NCBI RefSeq assembly: GCF_022347725.1
Contig: NZ_JAKRGB010000013.1
Coordinates: 62,001-126,000 of the forward strand
DNA from: Ruegeria sp. Ofav3-42
GTDB lineage: Bacteria > Pseudomonadota > Alphaproteobacteria > Rhodobacterales > Rhodobacteraceae
Reading direction: 5' to 3'
Length of the DNA stretch: 64,000 bases
Shown here one piece after another: positions 8,701 to 17,787 of the stretch. The stretch's first letter is position 1. Each line of letters starts with the position of its first letter. Below the pieces are notes generated by a model. That model was not told the DNA's origin. It ran no database searches and worked only from the letters and a program-made list of their open reading frames with translations. Made by a program: the position numbers and the translations under genes.

Positions 8701-9621
8701 TCACTGGGAGAAGGTTGGCGTCACACCGACCGGAGGGTTGTCCTGAATATACGCGCCTATACGGTTCAGCAAGGGTCGCCTCGGGCATCCGGGGCGGGTG
8801 GCTGCACCAAGGTTGCGCAGGTGACCGGGGGCATCAAAAGGGATGAAGCATATCGGCCACTTGTCCCGTTTGAACTGTTCTGCTGCCAATGCCGAAACGA
8901 TAGTACAATCGTCCGAGTGGCAAATATGCCGGCAGATCGTCTCAAATCTCAGTGCGCTCAGATCAAACCGCTTGCGGACCCGGATCGCCGGATCGGATTT
9001 GGGCAGGCGGTCTTCAAGCTCATAGCCAAAGCTGTGCGGCAGCCGGATGAAGTCATGCGGTGGCACGTCCTCGGGCGCGATGGACGGCAGAGTGCACAAC
9101 GGGTGTCCTTCGCGCAGGGCCAGAAACAGCGGCTCAGTCCAGATCGACGTGAAGTCCAGCGCCGCATTGTGGTTGACCTTAGCCACTAAGGCCAGATCCA
9201 GCCGGTGGTCCTCGATCATTTCCAGCATGTTCTGTGGAAGGTCCTCGATCATCGTCACACGCATCCGCGGGAAGAGATCGCTGAACAGTTCAGCGAAATA
9301 CTGCGTCAGATATGGCGCCAGGGTTGGGGTCATGCCGATCCGGAAAGGAACCGCCTCGGGATCGCGAAACTCGGTCGCTGTATCGCGAATTTTCTGAGCA
9401 TCGGAAAGTATGCTGTCAGCGATCCTAAGAATACGCTGACCAAATGCGGTCGGCCGCACTTCGTTGTTGAGGCGCAGAAACAGTTCTACACCCAATTCCT
9501 GCTCAAGCTTCTTGATCTGGTTCGACAACGCGGGCTGCGAAACGTTGCAAGCCACCGCCGCCTGACTGAACTGGCCATGCTTTGCTATGGCGAGCACGTA
9601 TTCCAAATCCCTGAAATTCAT
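8701..9621 (-). CDS. LysR-family transcriptional regulator (OxyR-like class)
   Basis: A 306-residue regulator beginning MNFRDLEYVLAIAKHGQFSQAA, the classic LysR helix-turn-helix opening of the OxyR-like branch, followed by NVSQPALSNQIKKLEQELGVELFLR. The effector domain covers residues 90-300. I chose ATG 9621 over upstream in-frame starts because the HTH begins exactly there. Near residues 228-240 it has three cysteines in ETICRHICHSDDC, where relatives usually have ETLRxMVAAGxG, so redox or metal sensing is conceivable. It is divergent from the RTX/secretion cluster and may control it (inference). Confidence 0.88.
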   Translation of the reverse strand: MNFRDLEYVLAIAKHGQFSQAAVACNVSQPALSNQIKKLEQELGVELFLRLNNEVRPTAFGQRILRIADSILSDAQKIRDTATEFRDPEAVPFRIGMTPTLAPYLTQYFAELFSDLFPRMRVTMIEDLPQNMLEMIEDHRLDLALVAKVNHNAALDFTSIWTEPLFLALREGHPLCTLPSIAPEDVPPHDFIRLPHSFGYELEDRLPKSDPAIRVRKRFDLSALRFETICRHICHSDDCTIVSALAAEQFKRDKWPICFIPFDAPGHLRNLGAATRPGCPRRPLLNRIGAYIQDNPPVGVTPTFSQ

Positions 9622-9965
9622 CCGCTCAATCTCTCTGCGGTCGTGCAAAAGTCGGCTCAAAGCCGCTCTCTTCATACCGCAAAGCAGCCGCTGCTGCAGG
9701 AAATCCCGATCAATTCCACTGACAAAACTGTCAACCGGCGCATGCGAATAGAATTTCGCGAAAGGCCATAACGCCGTAACGCGATGATTTTTGGGCATGT
9801 AAACATGTCAGTTCTCACGAAGATCGTGAGTATTCGCGTTGGTTATAACACCGATTTGCAGGATGAATTTCAGCAGACCCCGGGTGCCGTCTACCCCTTT
9901 GCTACGTGGAACGCCCAGACAATCGGGCGGGCTGCCAAACGTAACAATTACTGACGGAGTACCCC
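9622..9965. other. Divergent intergenic region, LysR / RTX protein
   Basis: This 344-bp stretch separates two divergent starts and so holds both promoters. An ACGGAG ribosome-binding site precedes the RTX gene ATG. TGTAAACATG and TTCTCACGAAGATCGTGAG (a CTCACGAAGATCGTGAG inverted repeat) near 9797-9832 look like candidate regulator sites, but no LysR box can be assigned with certainty. Confidence 0.4.
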
Positions 9966-12900
9966 ATGCTGTCCCAACTTCTGGCAAGCCTGCGCGCCCG
10001 TCTCTTGACCACGTCTACCCTGGCACAAGAGACAACCCGCGATGGCCAAACCCTATTTAACAACTTCTTTCAAAGTACGGTGGTTGATGACACCCCGGCC
10101 TTTGTTCTGGCAAACGATTTTTCCCGCCTGCTGAACTTTGGAGAGATCGTTACCAACAACGCCGTTGCAGCCGTTCAGGCGCAGGGCGAGGATGTCGATG
10201 TCTTTAACTTCCGCTCGGGCCGGATCGAGGCCAACAACGGACCCGATGCGCTGGCAACCGGCGTTCAGGTCACCGGCAGTGCGAGCGTGCGCAACTTTGG
10301 TGAGATCGTAGGCGAATTCAACGGTGTTCAGTTTGCCGGGGGCGGCAGCTCGGGCAGTCTGGATAATTTCCGTGGCGGCGTAATCAGTTCGGACAGCCGA
10401 GCGGTGGACATTCAAGGTCAGGGTATCGATGTACGCAACTTCGGCGACATCGTTGGTACCGGGGATCAGCGCAACGGTACGATCTACACCAACAGCACAG
10501 CCGAGGACGTTTCGATTTCGAACTTCTCGGGCGGCACGATTGATGCGGGCGAAGGCAATCAGGGTGCTGGCATCTCTCTGCAAATCGGTGATGAGATTGG
10601 TGACCGTGTTGAAACAGACGTTTTCAACGGTTTTGGCGCGACAATCCAGGGTCGTGGCCAAGCGGCGGCGAATACCGGTCTGGCTGGTGACGGTATCCGC
10701 ATCGACGATGGCGCGGAAGGCACCATTCTGGAAACCGAGATCGTCAACAGTGGCCTGATCTCAACCGAAAGCAATCAGGGCACCGCCGCGGGCATCCGCA
10801 TCGCTGATGGTGCAAACACTGAAGGTGAGATCCTGAACACCTCGACCGGTGTGATCGAAGGTCCACGCAATGGCCTGTACGTCGGCAATGGCGAACATGA
10901 TCTGGACGTTTTGAACTTTGGAACCATCCAGTCCGGCAGCCGCGCGGTAAACATCGACGGTTCGGGCGTTGATCTGATCAACGGTGGCGACATTCTGGGC
11001 ACCGGTGATCAGCGCAACGGCACCGTTTATGCCGATGACACCGCACGTGATTTCTCGATCAGCAACCTTGCGACAGGCTTGATCGACGCGGGTGAGCACA
11101 ATGACGGTGCGGGTATCTCGCTGTCGCTGGCCGAAGATGGCAATGGCGAGGTCGAGGTCCAGAACGCCGGCACCATTTCGGGGCGCGGTAACGCAGGCGC
11201 CGGTCTGGGCACTGCCAGTGATGGTATCCGTCTGGAAGGCGCACGGCTGGAAGGCGGAGGATTTGGCTCTGCCCTGTTCGACGGCACGATCACGAATAGC
11301 GGCTCGGTCACGTCGGAAGGTGCAAATGGAACCGTTGGCGCATTCCGCGCAGTAAACAACGTCAATTTCCAGGGAGAGTTGATCAACGAAGCGACCGGCG
11401 TTTTCGCAGGTGTTCAGAACGGCGTTTACTTCGGCAACGGTGACCATACCGGCGGATCGTTTGTAAACCGAGGCACGGTGTCGTCAGACAGCCGCGCACT
11501 GAACATCGACGGCACCGGCTTGCAGGTTGAAAACGAAGGTTCCATTTTGGGGACTGGCGATCAGCGCAATGGAACGGCCTATGCCGACGGCACGGCGGAT
11601 GACTTTGCGGTCTCCAATTCTGGCCGGATCGATGCTGGCGACTGGAACCAGGGCTCGGGCTTTGGCGCTGAAATCGGCGGGGCAGCGGACGGGGCGAACA
11701 CCTTCACGCTCGACAACACGGGCATCATCCAGGGCCGCGGCAACGCGGGTGCAGCAACGTCACTGGCTGGAGATGGTGTGCGTATTGGCAATGTCGGCAA
11801 TGTGGGCACGACCGATGCAACAATCACCAACACTGGTGAAATCGCGTCGGAAGGTGCCAACGGAACCGTGGCCGGGGTACGCGTGGTCAATGGTGTGAAC
11901 TTCCAGGGCACACTCACCAACGCGGGTATCATTTCGGGCGTCCAAAACGGTGTCTACTTCGGCACTGGTGATCACGCAGGTGGTTCTTTCGTGAACGAAG
12001 GTCTCGTGTCTTCGGATAGCCGCGCGCTGAACATCGATGGCGATGGCCTCGAAGTTGAAAACTCGGGAACGATTTTTGGCACGGGTAACCAGCGCAATGG
12101 CACCGTCTATGCTGATGGCACTGCCGATAACTATACCTTTACCAACACCGGTCTGGTCGATGCAGGCGAAGGTAACAATGGTTCCGCTATCTCGCTGCAA
12201 ACCGGTGATCTGTCTGGCGACATTGTTTCAGCTGCGATCCTGAATGATGGCGTCCTGCAGGGCCGTGGCGACGCGGTTGAAGGCAATCAGGTCGGCGACG
12301 GTCTGCGCCTGTTCACCAGCCAGGATGATGCGTCCTTTGCTGGCGTTGTCGTCAACGAAGGCCTGATCGCCGGGTCCGAAGGTTCGGGCGCCGCGGCAGG
12401 TATCCGCGTGGACGGTGGGTTGAACCTGTTGGGAGCGATCCTGAACGAGGGCGAAATCCGCGGCACGGTCAATGCGATCGATGCATCAGATGCCGGTGAC
12501 GTGACCATCGTCAACGACGACGAAGGCGTGATCAACGGCAATGTCCTGCTGGGCGAAGGCAATGACATCTTTGTCGATCTGGGCACCACCAATGGTGACA
12601 TCAACGGGGGCGCTGGCGATGACGTACTGATCGCAGGCAATGCAAATAACGTCCTGACCGGCGGTCTGGGCAACGACTTCATCGACGGAGGCGAAGGCAC
12701 CGACACGGCCGACTTCTCGGATCTGGATGTCGCGGTTGAGGTTCGTCTTGACGCCAACGGCAACGGCACCGCCACGCGCGATACCGGTTTCAACGTCTCG
12801 ATCGAGAATGCGGCTGTTGACGCACCCGATCAGTTTGGCGCGAACATCCCGGACGGCGGCTGGTTTGTGGAAGAGGCAGTTCAGGGCAACCTGTACTACA

Positions 12901-13697
12901 ACATCCACACCACCGACTTCCCCGCCGGGGAAATTCGCGGGCAATTGCTGGTCGACAGCGATGTGACCCAGAATGGCATCCGCACAGTTTCGCTGAGCGG
13001 CGGTCTGGACGCAGCGCAAGAGCCTGGGCCGACATCGGACAGCGAGGCCACCGGCAACGCAACCGTTGTCATCACCCAAAACCTTGCAACAGGCGAAGTC
13101 GCCTATTCCAGCGAGCTGAGCGTCGTAGGCCTGAACGAAGCCGATCTGAACACGCCGACCCCCGGTGTTGTATCGGCCATCCATCTGCACAATGCACAGT
13201 CCGGTGTGAATGGCCCTGTTGTTCAGGACACGCTGCTGGATGCTGGCGCCACGCTGGATGTCGACGCGACCGGCGGAACCGGTGTCATCGGGCAGGACGT
13301 GATCGAGAACCAAGTCGAAACTGACGTTCTGTTTTCGATCGAAAACGTCATCGGCTCAAACGATGGTGACGTGATTGTCGGCAGCGATCAGCAGAATGTC
13401 CTGAATGGAGCGGATGGCGACGATCTGTTGAACGGTGAGGGTGGCAATGACGTCCTGATCGGTGGCGCAGGTGCAGATACCTTCCTATTCCAGGGCACCT
13501 TCGGTGACGACACTGTCACAGACTTCGAAACAGGTTCGGACAGAATTCAGATCGGCGATCTGGGTCCTGACTTCGACGGCGGTCCGAACACCGTTCAGGA
13601 TGGTGAGGACACGGTGATCAGCTTCGGCGACGCCGGGTCTATCCGCCTTGCCGGCGTCGATGTCGCCGACCTGAACGAAAACGACTTCATCGTTTAA
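9966..13697 (+). CDS. Large repeat RTX/CHRD protein, type I secretion substrate
   Basis: A 1243-residue acidic, Gly/Asn-rich protein. Residues 30-860 hold about five tandem units of roughly 165 residues that repeat motifs such as SRALNIDG, GTGDQRNGTVYADGTA, NQGAGISL, GRGNAG and VQNGVYFGNGDH. The short repeating strands suggest a beta-solenoid. RTX calcium-binding nonapeptides (GGAGDDVLIAG, GGLGNDFIDGG) come near 878-905 and again near 1138-1175 (GADGDDLLNGEGGNDVLIG), with CHRD-like segments between. There is no Sec signal peptide. The C terminus ends DFIV, an acidic residue followed by hydrophobic residues, as in type I-secreted proteases. The next two genes encode its exporter. It is likely a secreted or surface adhesin/structural protein; exact function unknown. 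Confidence 0.88.
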   Translation: MLSQLLASLRARLLTTSTLAQETTRDGQTLFNNFFQSTVVDDTPAFVLANDFSRLLNFGEIVTNNAVAAVQAQGEDVDVFNFRSGRIEANNGPDALATGVQVTGSASVRNFGEIVGEFNGVQFAGGGSSGSLDNFRGGVISSDSRAVDIQGQGIDVRNFGDIVGTGDQRNGTIYTNSTAEDVSISNFSGGTIDAGEGNQGAGISLQIGDEIGDRVETDVFNGFGATIQGRGQAAANTGLAGDGIRIDDGAEGTILETEIVNSGLISTESNQGTAAGIRIADGANTEGEILNTSTGVIEGPRNGLYVGNGEHDLDVLNFGTIQSGSRAVNIDGSGVDLINGGDILGTGDQRNGTVYADDTARDFSISNLATGLIDAGEHNDGAGISLSLAEDGNGEVEVQNAGTISGRGNAGAGLGTASDGIRLEGARLEGGGFGSALFDGTITNSGSVTSEGANGTVGAFRAVNNVNFQGELINEATGVFAGVQNGVYFGNGDHTGGSFVNRGTVSSDSRALNIDGTGLQVENEGSILGTGDQRNGTAYADGTADDFAVSNSGRIDAGDWNQGSGFGAEIGGAADGANTFTLDNTGIIQGRGNAGAATSLAGDGVRIGNVGNVGTTDATITNTGEIASEGANGTVAGVRVVNGVNFQGTLTNAGIISGVQNGVYFGTGDHAGGSFVNEGLVSSDSRALNIDGDGLEVENSGTIFGTGNQRNGTVYADGTADNYTFTNTGLVDAGEGNNGSAISLQTGDLSGDIVSAAILNDGVLQGRGDAVEGNQVGDGLRLFTSQDDASFAGVVVNEGLIAGSEGSGAAAGIRVDGGLNLLGAILNEGEIRGTVNAIDASDAGDVTIVNDDEGVINGNVLLGEGNDIFVDLGTTNGDINGGAGDDVLIAGNANNVLTGGLGNDFIDGGEGTDTADFSDLDVAVEVRLDANGNGTATRDTGFNVSIENAAVDAPDQFGANIPDGGWFVEEAVQGNLYYNIHTTDFPAGEIRGQLLVDSDVTQNGIRTVSLSGGLDAAQEPGPTSDSEATGNATVVITQNLATGEVAYSSELSVVGLNEADLNTPTPGVVSAIHLHNAQSGVNGPVVQDTLLDAGATLDVDATGGTGVIGQDVIENQVETDVLFSIENVIGSNDGDVIVGSDQQNVLNGADGDDLLNGEGGNDVLIGGAGADTFLFQGTFGDDTVTDFETGSDRIQIGDLGPDFDGGPNTVQDGEDTVISFGDAGSIRLAGVDVADLNENDFIV

Positions 13698-13709
13698 CCG
13701 ACCAATGGC

Positions 13710-13729
13710 GGGGCGGCCCAGGTCGCCCC
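13710..13729 (+). terminator. Hairpin between the RTX gene and its exporter genes
   Basis: GGGGCGG pairs with TCGCCCC (one G-T pair) around a 6-nt loop just after the RTX stop, then GTTTGCC. The T-tract is weak, so it is probably a leaky terminator or a 3'-end stabiliser that keeps exporter expression below substrate expression. Confidence 0.45.
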
Positions 13730-13756
13730 GTTTGCCCAACCGGAAAGGGTTCCCCG

Positions 13757-15514
13757 ATGTTCCAGAAAGCCAATCCCGTCAAAACCGCCTGGGGCTCGCT
13801 GCGCAAAGGATTTGTTGCGGTGGCCTTTTTCAGCCTGTTTCTGAACCTTCTGATGCTGGCCGGACCGCTCTACATGCTGCAGGTCTATGACCGTGTTCTA
13901 ACCAGCCAGAATTTCGATACGCTGATCGCCTTGTCCTTATTGCTGGCCGGGGTGTTCATCGTGGTCGCATGCCTCGACCTGACACGCATGCGCATCCTTG
14001 GCCGTCTGGCCGCCCGCTTTGAACTCGGTGTCGGTGCTCCGGTCCTTGGCGCCGCCATGCGTCGCCGCGTACAAGGAGAGAGCGAAGCCGGAGAAAACCT
14101 TGTTGAAGATGTGAACGGTTTTCGCGAGTTCATTTCGGGCACCACTCTGACAGCATTTTTCGATGCGCCGTGGATTCCGCTATATCTTTTGGTTCTTTTT
14201 GTACTGCATCCTTATCTGGGCCTCCTTGGATTGGTCGGAGCGCTGACGCTGACAGTTATGGCGCTGATCAACAACGCCCGCGCCCGCTCACCCATGCAAT
14301 TGGCGTCACAAGCGCGCGGACGTTCGGACGCTCTTTTCAGTACAAGTGACAAACACGCCGAATTGGTCCATGCGCTTGGCATGGAATCCGATCTGCGGCG
14401 ACGCTGGACTTCGCTTCAGGCAGACGCCCATCAGCACAAAACCCGAGCTGCCGATCGGGTCGCCAGCTTTTCCGTGTTGTCCAAAACCGTTCGGATGGGC
14501 TTGCAATCGGCCATTCTGGGCCTTGGTGCAGCACTTGCCATCACCGGTGAAACCACCGCAGGCGTCATGATTGCCGCCACCATTGTTCTTGCCCGCGCCC
14601 TGGCACCGATCGACCAGTTGATCGGCCAGTGGCGCACATTTCTGGCTGCGCGCGGATCTTATTCCAAGCTAAAAAAACTGACTGAAGAGTTTGCTGAAAC
14701 ACCGCCCAACCTGCACCTGCCCCGGGCGTTCAAGTCTTTGGACGTCAGGATTGCACAGGCTGGACCACCGAGCGCTGTAAATGCCTCGCTCCGCGGGATC
14801 GACTTTAGTCTCGCGGCCGGGGACGTGCTGGCCATTATCGGACACAGCGGCTCGGGCAAGACCACGCTGGGTAAGATGCTCGCCGGGGTCTGGCACCCGC
14901 AAAGGGGTGAGATTTTGCTGGATGGCACCCCAATGTCCAAATGGAATCAAGAAGATCTGGGCAAGCAGATCGGCTACCTGCCCCAAGATGTCGAATTGTT
15001 TGACGGCACAATTCGTGAAAACATCGGGCGGTTTTCCATTGCGATCGACGACGCCGAAGTCCTGCGCGCTGCACGCGAAGCTGGGGTGCACGAGATGATC
15101 AGCAGCCTGCCGGACGGGTACGACACCCGTATCGGTCGCGGTTTCTTTTTGTCCGGTGGCCAACGTCAGCGGCTGGCGCTGGCTCGGGCACTTTACGGTG
15201 ATCCGTTTGTACTGATCCTGGATGAACCGAACTCGGATTTGGATTCCGAAGGTGAACAGGCCCTGCGTGACGCGATTATTGCTGCTCAGGCACGCGGCGC
15301 GATCACAATTGTCATGACCCACCGTCCGGCAACTTTGCAGGCCGCTAACAAGGTCATGGTCCTGCGCAACGGTTCCCAGACGCAGTTCGGGGAAAAGGAC
15401 GATATTCTCAAGGTCAATCGCCGAAATGTTCTGAACAATCCCGCGCAAACTGATGCGCAAGAACAAGCGTTTCGCCCGACCAAAGCAACCCCGATCACCG
15501 GAGCCGCCCAATGA
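13757..15514 (+). CDS. Type I secretion ABC transporter, permease and ATPase fused (PrtD/AprD type)
   Basis: A 585-residue inner-membrane exporter. The N-terminal membrane domain (residues 15-300) opens with GFVAVAFFSLFLNLLMLAGPLYMLQVYDRV-type helices and has no C39 peptidase domain, as in PrtD/AprD rather than colicin V exporters. The nucleotide-binding domain has Walker A GHSGSGKTT (about 365-375), Q-loop IGYLPQDVELF, signature LSGGQRQRLALARAL and Walker B VLILDEPNSDLD. It would drive one-step export of the adjacent RTX protein. The next gene overlaps by 4 bases (ATGA). The outer-membrane TolC partner is not in the window. Confidence 0.93.
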   Translation: MFQKANPVKTAWGSLRKGFVAVAFFSLFLNLLMLAGPLYMLQVYDRVLTSQNFDTLIALSLLLAGVFIVVACLDLTRMRILGRLAARFELGVGAPVLGAAMRRRVQGESEAGENLVEDVNGFREFISGTTLTAFFDAPWIPLYLLVLFVLHPYLGLLGLVGALTLTVMALINNARARSPMQLASQARGRSDALFSTSDKHAELVHALGMESDLRRRWTSLQADAHQHKTRAADRVASFSVLSKTVRMGLQSAILGLGAALAITGETTAGVMIAATIVLARALAPIDQLIGQWRTFLAARGSYSKLKKLTEEFAETPPNLHLPRAFKSLDVRIAQAGPPSAVNASLRGIDFSLAAGDVLAIIGHSGSGKTTLGKMLAGVWHPQRGEILLDGTPMSKWNQEDLGKQIGYLPQDVELFDGTIRENIGRFSIAIDDAEVLRAAREAGVHEMISSLPDGYDTRIGRGFFLSGGQRQRLALARALYGDPFVLILDEPNSDLDSEGEQALRDAIIAAQARGAITIVMTHRPATLQAANKVMVLRNGSQTQFGEKDDILKVNRRNVLNNPAQTDAQEQAFRPTKATPITGAAQ

Positions 15515-16881
15515 CACATTTGACTCGACGCTCTCACCCCCTCAACGCCGTCGCCGTGCACGACCCAGAATTCGTGGAATTTGCGGACGGTTCCTCGGGG
15601 ATCAAACGCTATGTCCTGTTCGGGCTACTTACATTGGGGGCCTTTGTCGGAGGCAGCGCCTACTGGGCTTTCGCCTCAAAACTGGATGGGGCCGTAGTCG
15701 CGCCCGCTTCGTTCGTCGTCGAGGGTGACCGCAAAACGGTCGAGCATCTGGACGGGGGCATCATAGACTCGATCCTTGTCGCAGATGGTGAATTCATCAA
15801 AGCCGGTCAGCCCCTCGTGCGGCTTGACAGCACGGAAATTGACGTAGAGCTGAGCGTTCTGGGCAGTCAGTTGGGTGAATTGTCCGTACGCCGCGCACGT
15901 CTGTTGGCGCAGATGAGCGGGAACGAACTGTTCGACGAACCTACGGCTTTGGCAGGGTTCCGGGAGGGCATGGACCGCCTGCATTGGGTGTCCCCATACG
16001 TGACCCAGAAACAGCTGTTCGACGCCGAAGCCCGCGCCAGAAGGACAGAAGCGCAAATCAACGCGCAGCGCATTCAGGGCCTGCGCAACCAGATCGCCGG
16101 GCTGAATGAACAGCGCGGTGCCACTCAAAACCAGATCGATATCACCCAAGTCGAACTTTCCAACCTTCAATCCTTACTGGCCAAGGGGCTGGTCGCCGTC
16201 ACGCGGGTCAGCGCGCGGCAGATTGAGCTGGAACGTCTGGGTGGAGTCGACGCGTCACTGCGCACCCAGATTGCTCAGTCCGAGGACCAGGTGCAGGAGT
16301 TGCAGCTGTCTCTGATCAGTCAGCAAAAGCTGCGCGATGAAGTGATTGCCGGAGAGCTGGCCGTGGTCGATGCTCAACTTGATCTGATCCGGTCACAGTT
16401 CATGGGCGTATCAGAGCGGCAGAAACGGACGCAGGTTCTGGCCCCAACCAGTGGACGTGTCGTCAATCTGGCCGTGTCCACGACTGGCGGCGTCATTCGG
16501 CCGGGCGAACCGATCATGGATATTGTGCCCGCCAATCAGGCGCTGATCGTCGAGGCGCGGATTAATACCGGAGACATAGACAAGTTGCAGATTGGCCAGA
16601 CGACACGCGTACGTCTGTCAGCCTTCGCGCAAGCCGATGTACCCGAAGCCAGCGGCCGTATCTTTGACATTTCAGCCGACGCGCTGGAGGATGATCGCAC
16701 CGGCGAGCCCTACTTCAAGGCGCGGGTGAAACTGGACGCCGATCAACCCATCGAAGTTGCCGCACTGGACCTGGTGCCGGGAATGCCTGCCGATCTGTTC
16801 GTGAATACCGGTGAGCGGGCGGTGATCAGTTACCTGTCGCAACCGATCCGCGACCGGCTGGCCAAAACCTTTATCGAGTGA
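15511..16881 (+). CDS. Type I secretion membrane-fusion protein (HlyD/PrtE family)
   Basis: A 456-residue periplasmic adaptor. A cytoplasmic tail is followed by one membrane helix near residues 30-52 (YVLFGLLTLGAFVGGSAYWAF), the lipoyl-like segment VEHLDGGIIDSILVADGEFIKAGQPLVRLD, a long coiled coil (about 100-290), and the second lipoyl half and beta-barrel (TSGRVVNLAVSTTGGVIRPGEPIMDIVP). These are the standard parts of HlyD-type adaptors that link the ABC exporter to TolC. The gene starts inside the end of the exporter gene, so the pair is translationally coupled. Confidence 0.93.
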   Translation: MTHLTRRSHPLNAVAVHDPEFVEFADGSSGIKRYVLFGLLTLGAFVGGSAYWAFASKLDGAVVAPASFVVEGDRKTVEHLDGGIIDSILVADGEFIKAGQPLVRLDSTEIDVELSVLGSQLGELSVRRARLLAQMSGNELFDEPTALAGFREGMDRLHWVSPYVTQKQLFDAEARARRTEAQINAQRIQGLRNQIAGLNEQRGATQNQIDITQVELSNLQSLLAKGLVAVTRVSARQIELERLGGVDASLRTQIAQSEDQVQELQLSLISQQKLRDEVIAGELAVVDAQLDLIRSQFMGVSERQKRTQVLAPTSGRVVNLAVSTTGGVIRPGEPIMDIVPANQALIVEARINTGDIDKLQIGQTTRVRLSAFAQADVPEASGRIFDISADALEDDRTGEPYFKARVKLDADQPIEVAALDLVPGMPADLFVNTGERAVISYLSQPIRDRLAKTFIE

Positions 16882-16887
16882 ACGGTC

Positions 16888-16918
16888 GAGCCCGTGGCCG
16901 GTTGCTGGTTACGGGCTC
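16888..16918 (+). terminator. Inverted repeat after the secretion operon
   Basis: GAGCCCGT and ACGGGCTC form a perfect 8-bp stem seven bases after the HlyD-family stop, followed only by AATTG. It lies between convergent genes, so it may end both transcripts; without a T-tract this is tentative. Confidence 0.45.
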
Positions 16919-16962
16919 AATTGCTGACGTGTTTCCGTCAAAGCCTTGCGAAGTTTGAATGT

Positions 16963-17580
16963 TCAGACGCCGTATCGGGCCATGAACATATCGACGGCCT
17001 GCAATGCAATTTCGTCAATTTCCGCCTTGGAAAAGCTCTTTTGGACGCCGATCGCAGCGCGGGTCCAGATCCTGACCTTACACAATTCGCTGAACTGCTC
17101 GGCGGCCAACTGAAGATCGTCAATCGCCAGTTCGCCCTTGTTGACCGCTTTCTCCAGATACTCGACCATCTTGCGCTGGCCATTTTGCGGACCGGCTTCG
17201 TAGAAAGTCTGACCAAGCTCAGGAAATCTGCTGCGCTCGGCAATGCAAATGCGGAACATTTGTTGCGAGAAATCCGAGACCAGAAATGCGGTCAGCTCTG
17301 TTGCAGCGATCATCATGACTTCGCGCGCTGGTTTGCAGTCGTCGACCATGGCCACGACGTTTTCTGCCATCCGTTTGCACTCGACCTGTGCCACCTCCAT
17401 GAACAAAAGGCGCTTGTCAGGGAAGTAGCTGTACAACGTGGCCTTCGAAACCCCGGCGGCGCGGGCAATATCATCGACACTTGCACCTTCGAAACCGTCC
17501 GCCATAAAAACCTCTCGGGCTCCGCGCAGTACCTGATCAAATTTTCGGCCTGTACGCAGGATGGCGGTTGCTTCGGTCAT
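16963..17580 (-). CDS. TetR/AcrR-family transcriptional regulator
   Basis: A 205-residue regulator. The N-terminal DNA-binding domain is clear: ILRTGRKFDQVLRGAREVF, then ASVDDIARAAGVSKATLYSYFPDKRLLFMEV, the canonical TetR helix-turn-helix with the trailing YFPDK helix 4. The C-terminal ligand domain (about 60-200) resembles the AcrR type (FRICIAERSRFPELGQTFYEAG). The effector is unknown. It is convergent with the secretion operon and divergent from the AEC transporter gene, about 200 bp away, which it may control. Confidence 0.9.
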   Translation of the reverse strand: MTEATAILRTGRKFDQVLRGAREVFMADGFEGASVDDIARAAGVSKATLYSYFPDKRLLFMEVAQVECKRMAENVVAMVDDCKPAREVMMIAATELTAFLVSDFSQQMFRICIAERSRFPELGQTFYEAGPQNGQRKMVEYLEKAVNKGELAIDDLQLAAEQFSELCKVRIWTRAAIGVQKSFSKAEIDEIALQAVDMFMARYGV

Positions 17581-17787
17581 GTGCTCTCCTTGGGGTGTAT
17601 GGGTGACAAATGTATAAACCGTTCAGTTCAGATACAACGATTCGCACGTGTTCAGAGTGTGCGATAACCTGAATGACGCAAGGTTCCCCTCTGAGAGACC
17701 CCGCGAAATCTCAAACCAAGACTTCAAAGCCAAGCAACCGGGCAGGCTAGACTTGCGGCCCGCAAAATCCGTGCTACCACTCTGGGC

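Noticed and set aside
10053..13313. Several long minus-strand open frames in the RTX gene
   Set aside because: They arise from the strong periodic codon use of the repeat protein and carry no independent coding signs.
9966..13697. Repeats in the RTX gene as a CRISPR or satellite array
   Set aside because: The repeats are long, diverged and in frame; they encode protein repeats, not a non-coding array.
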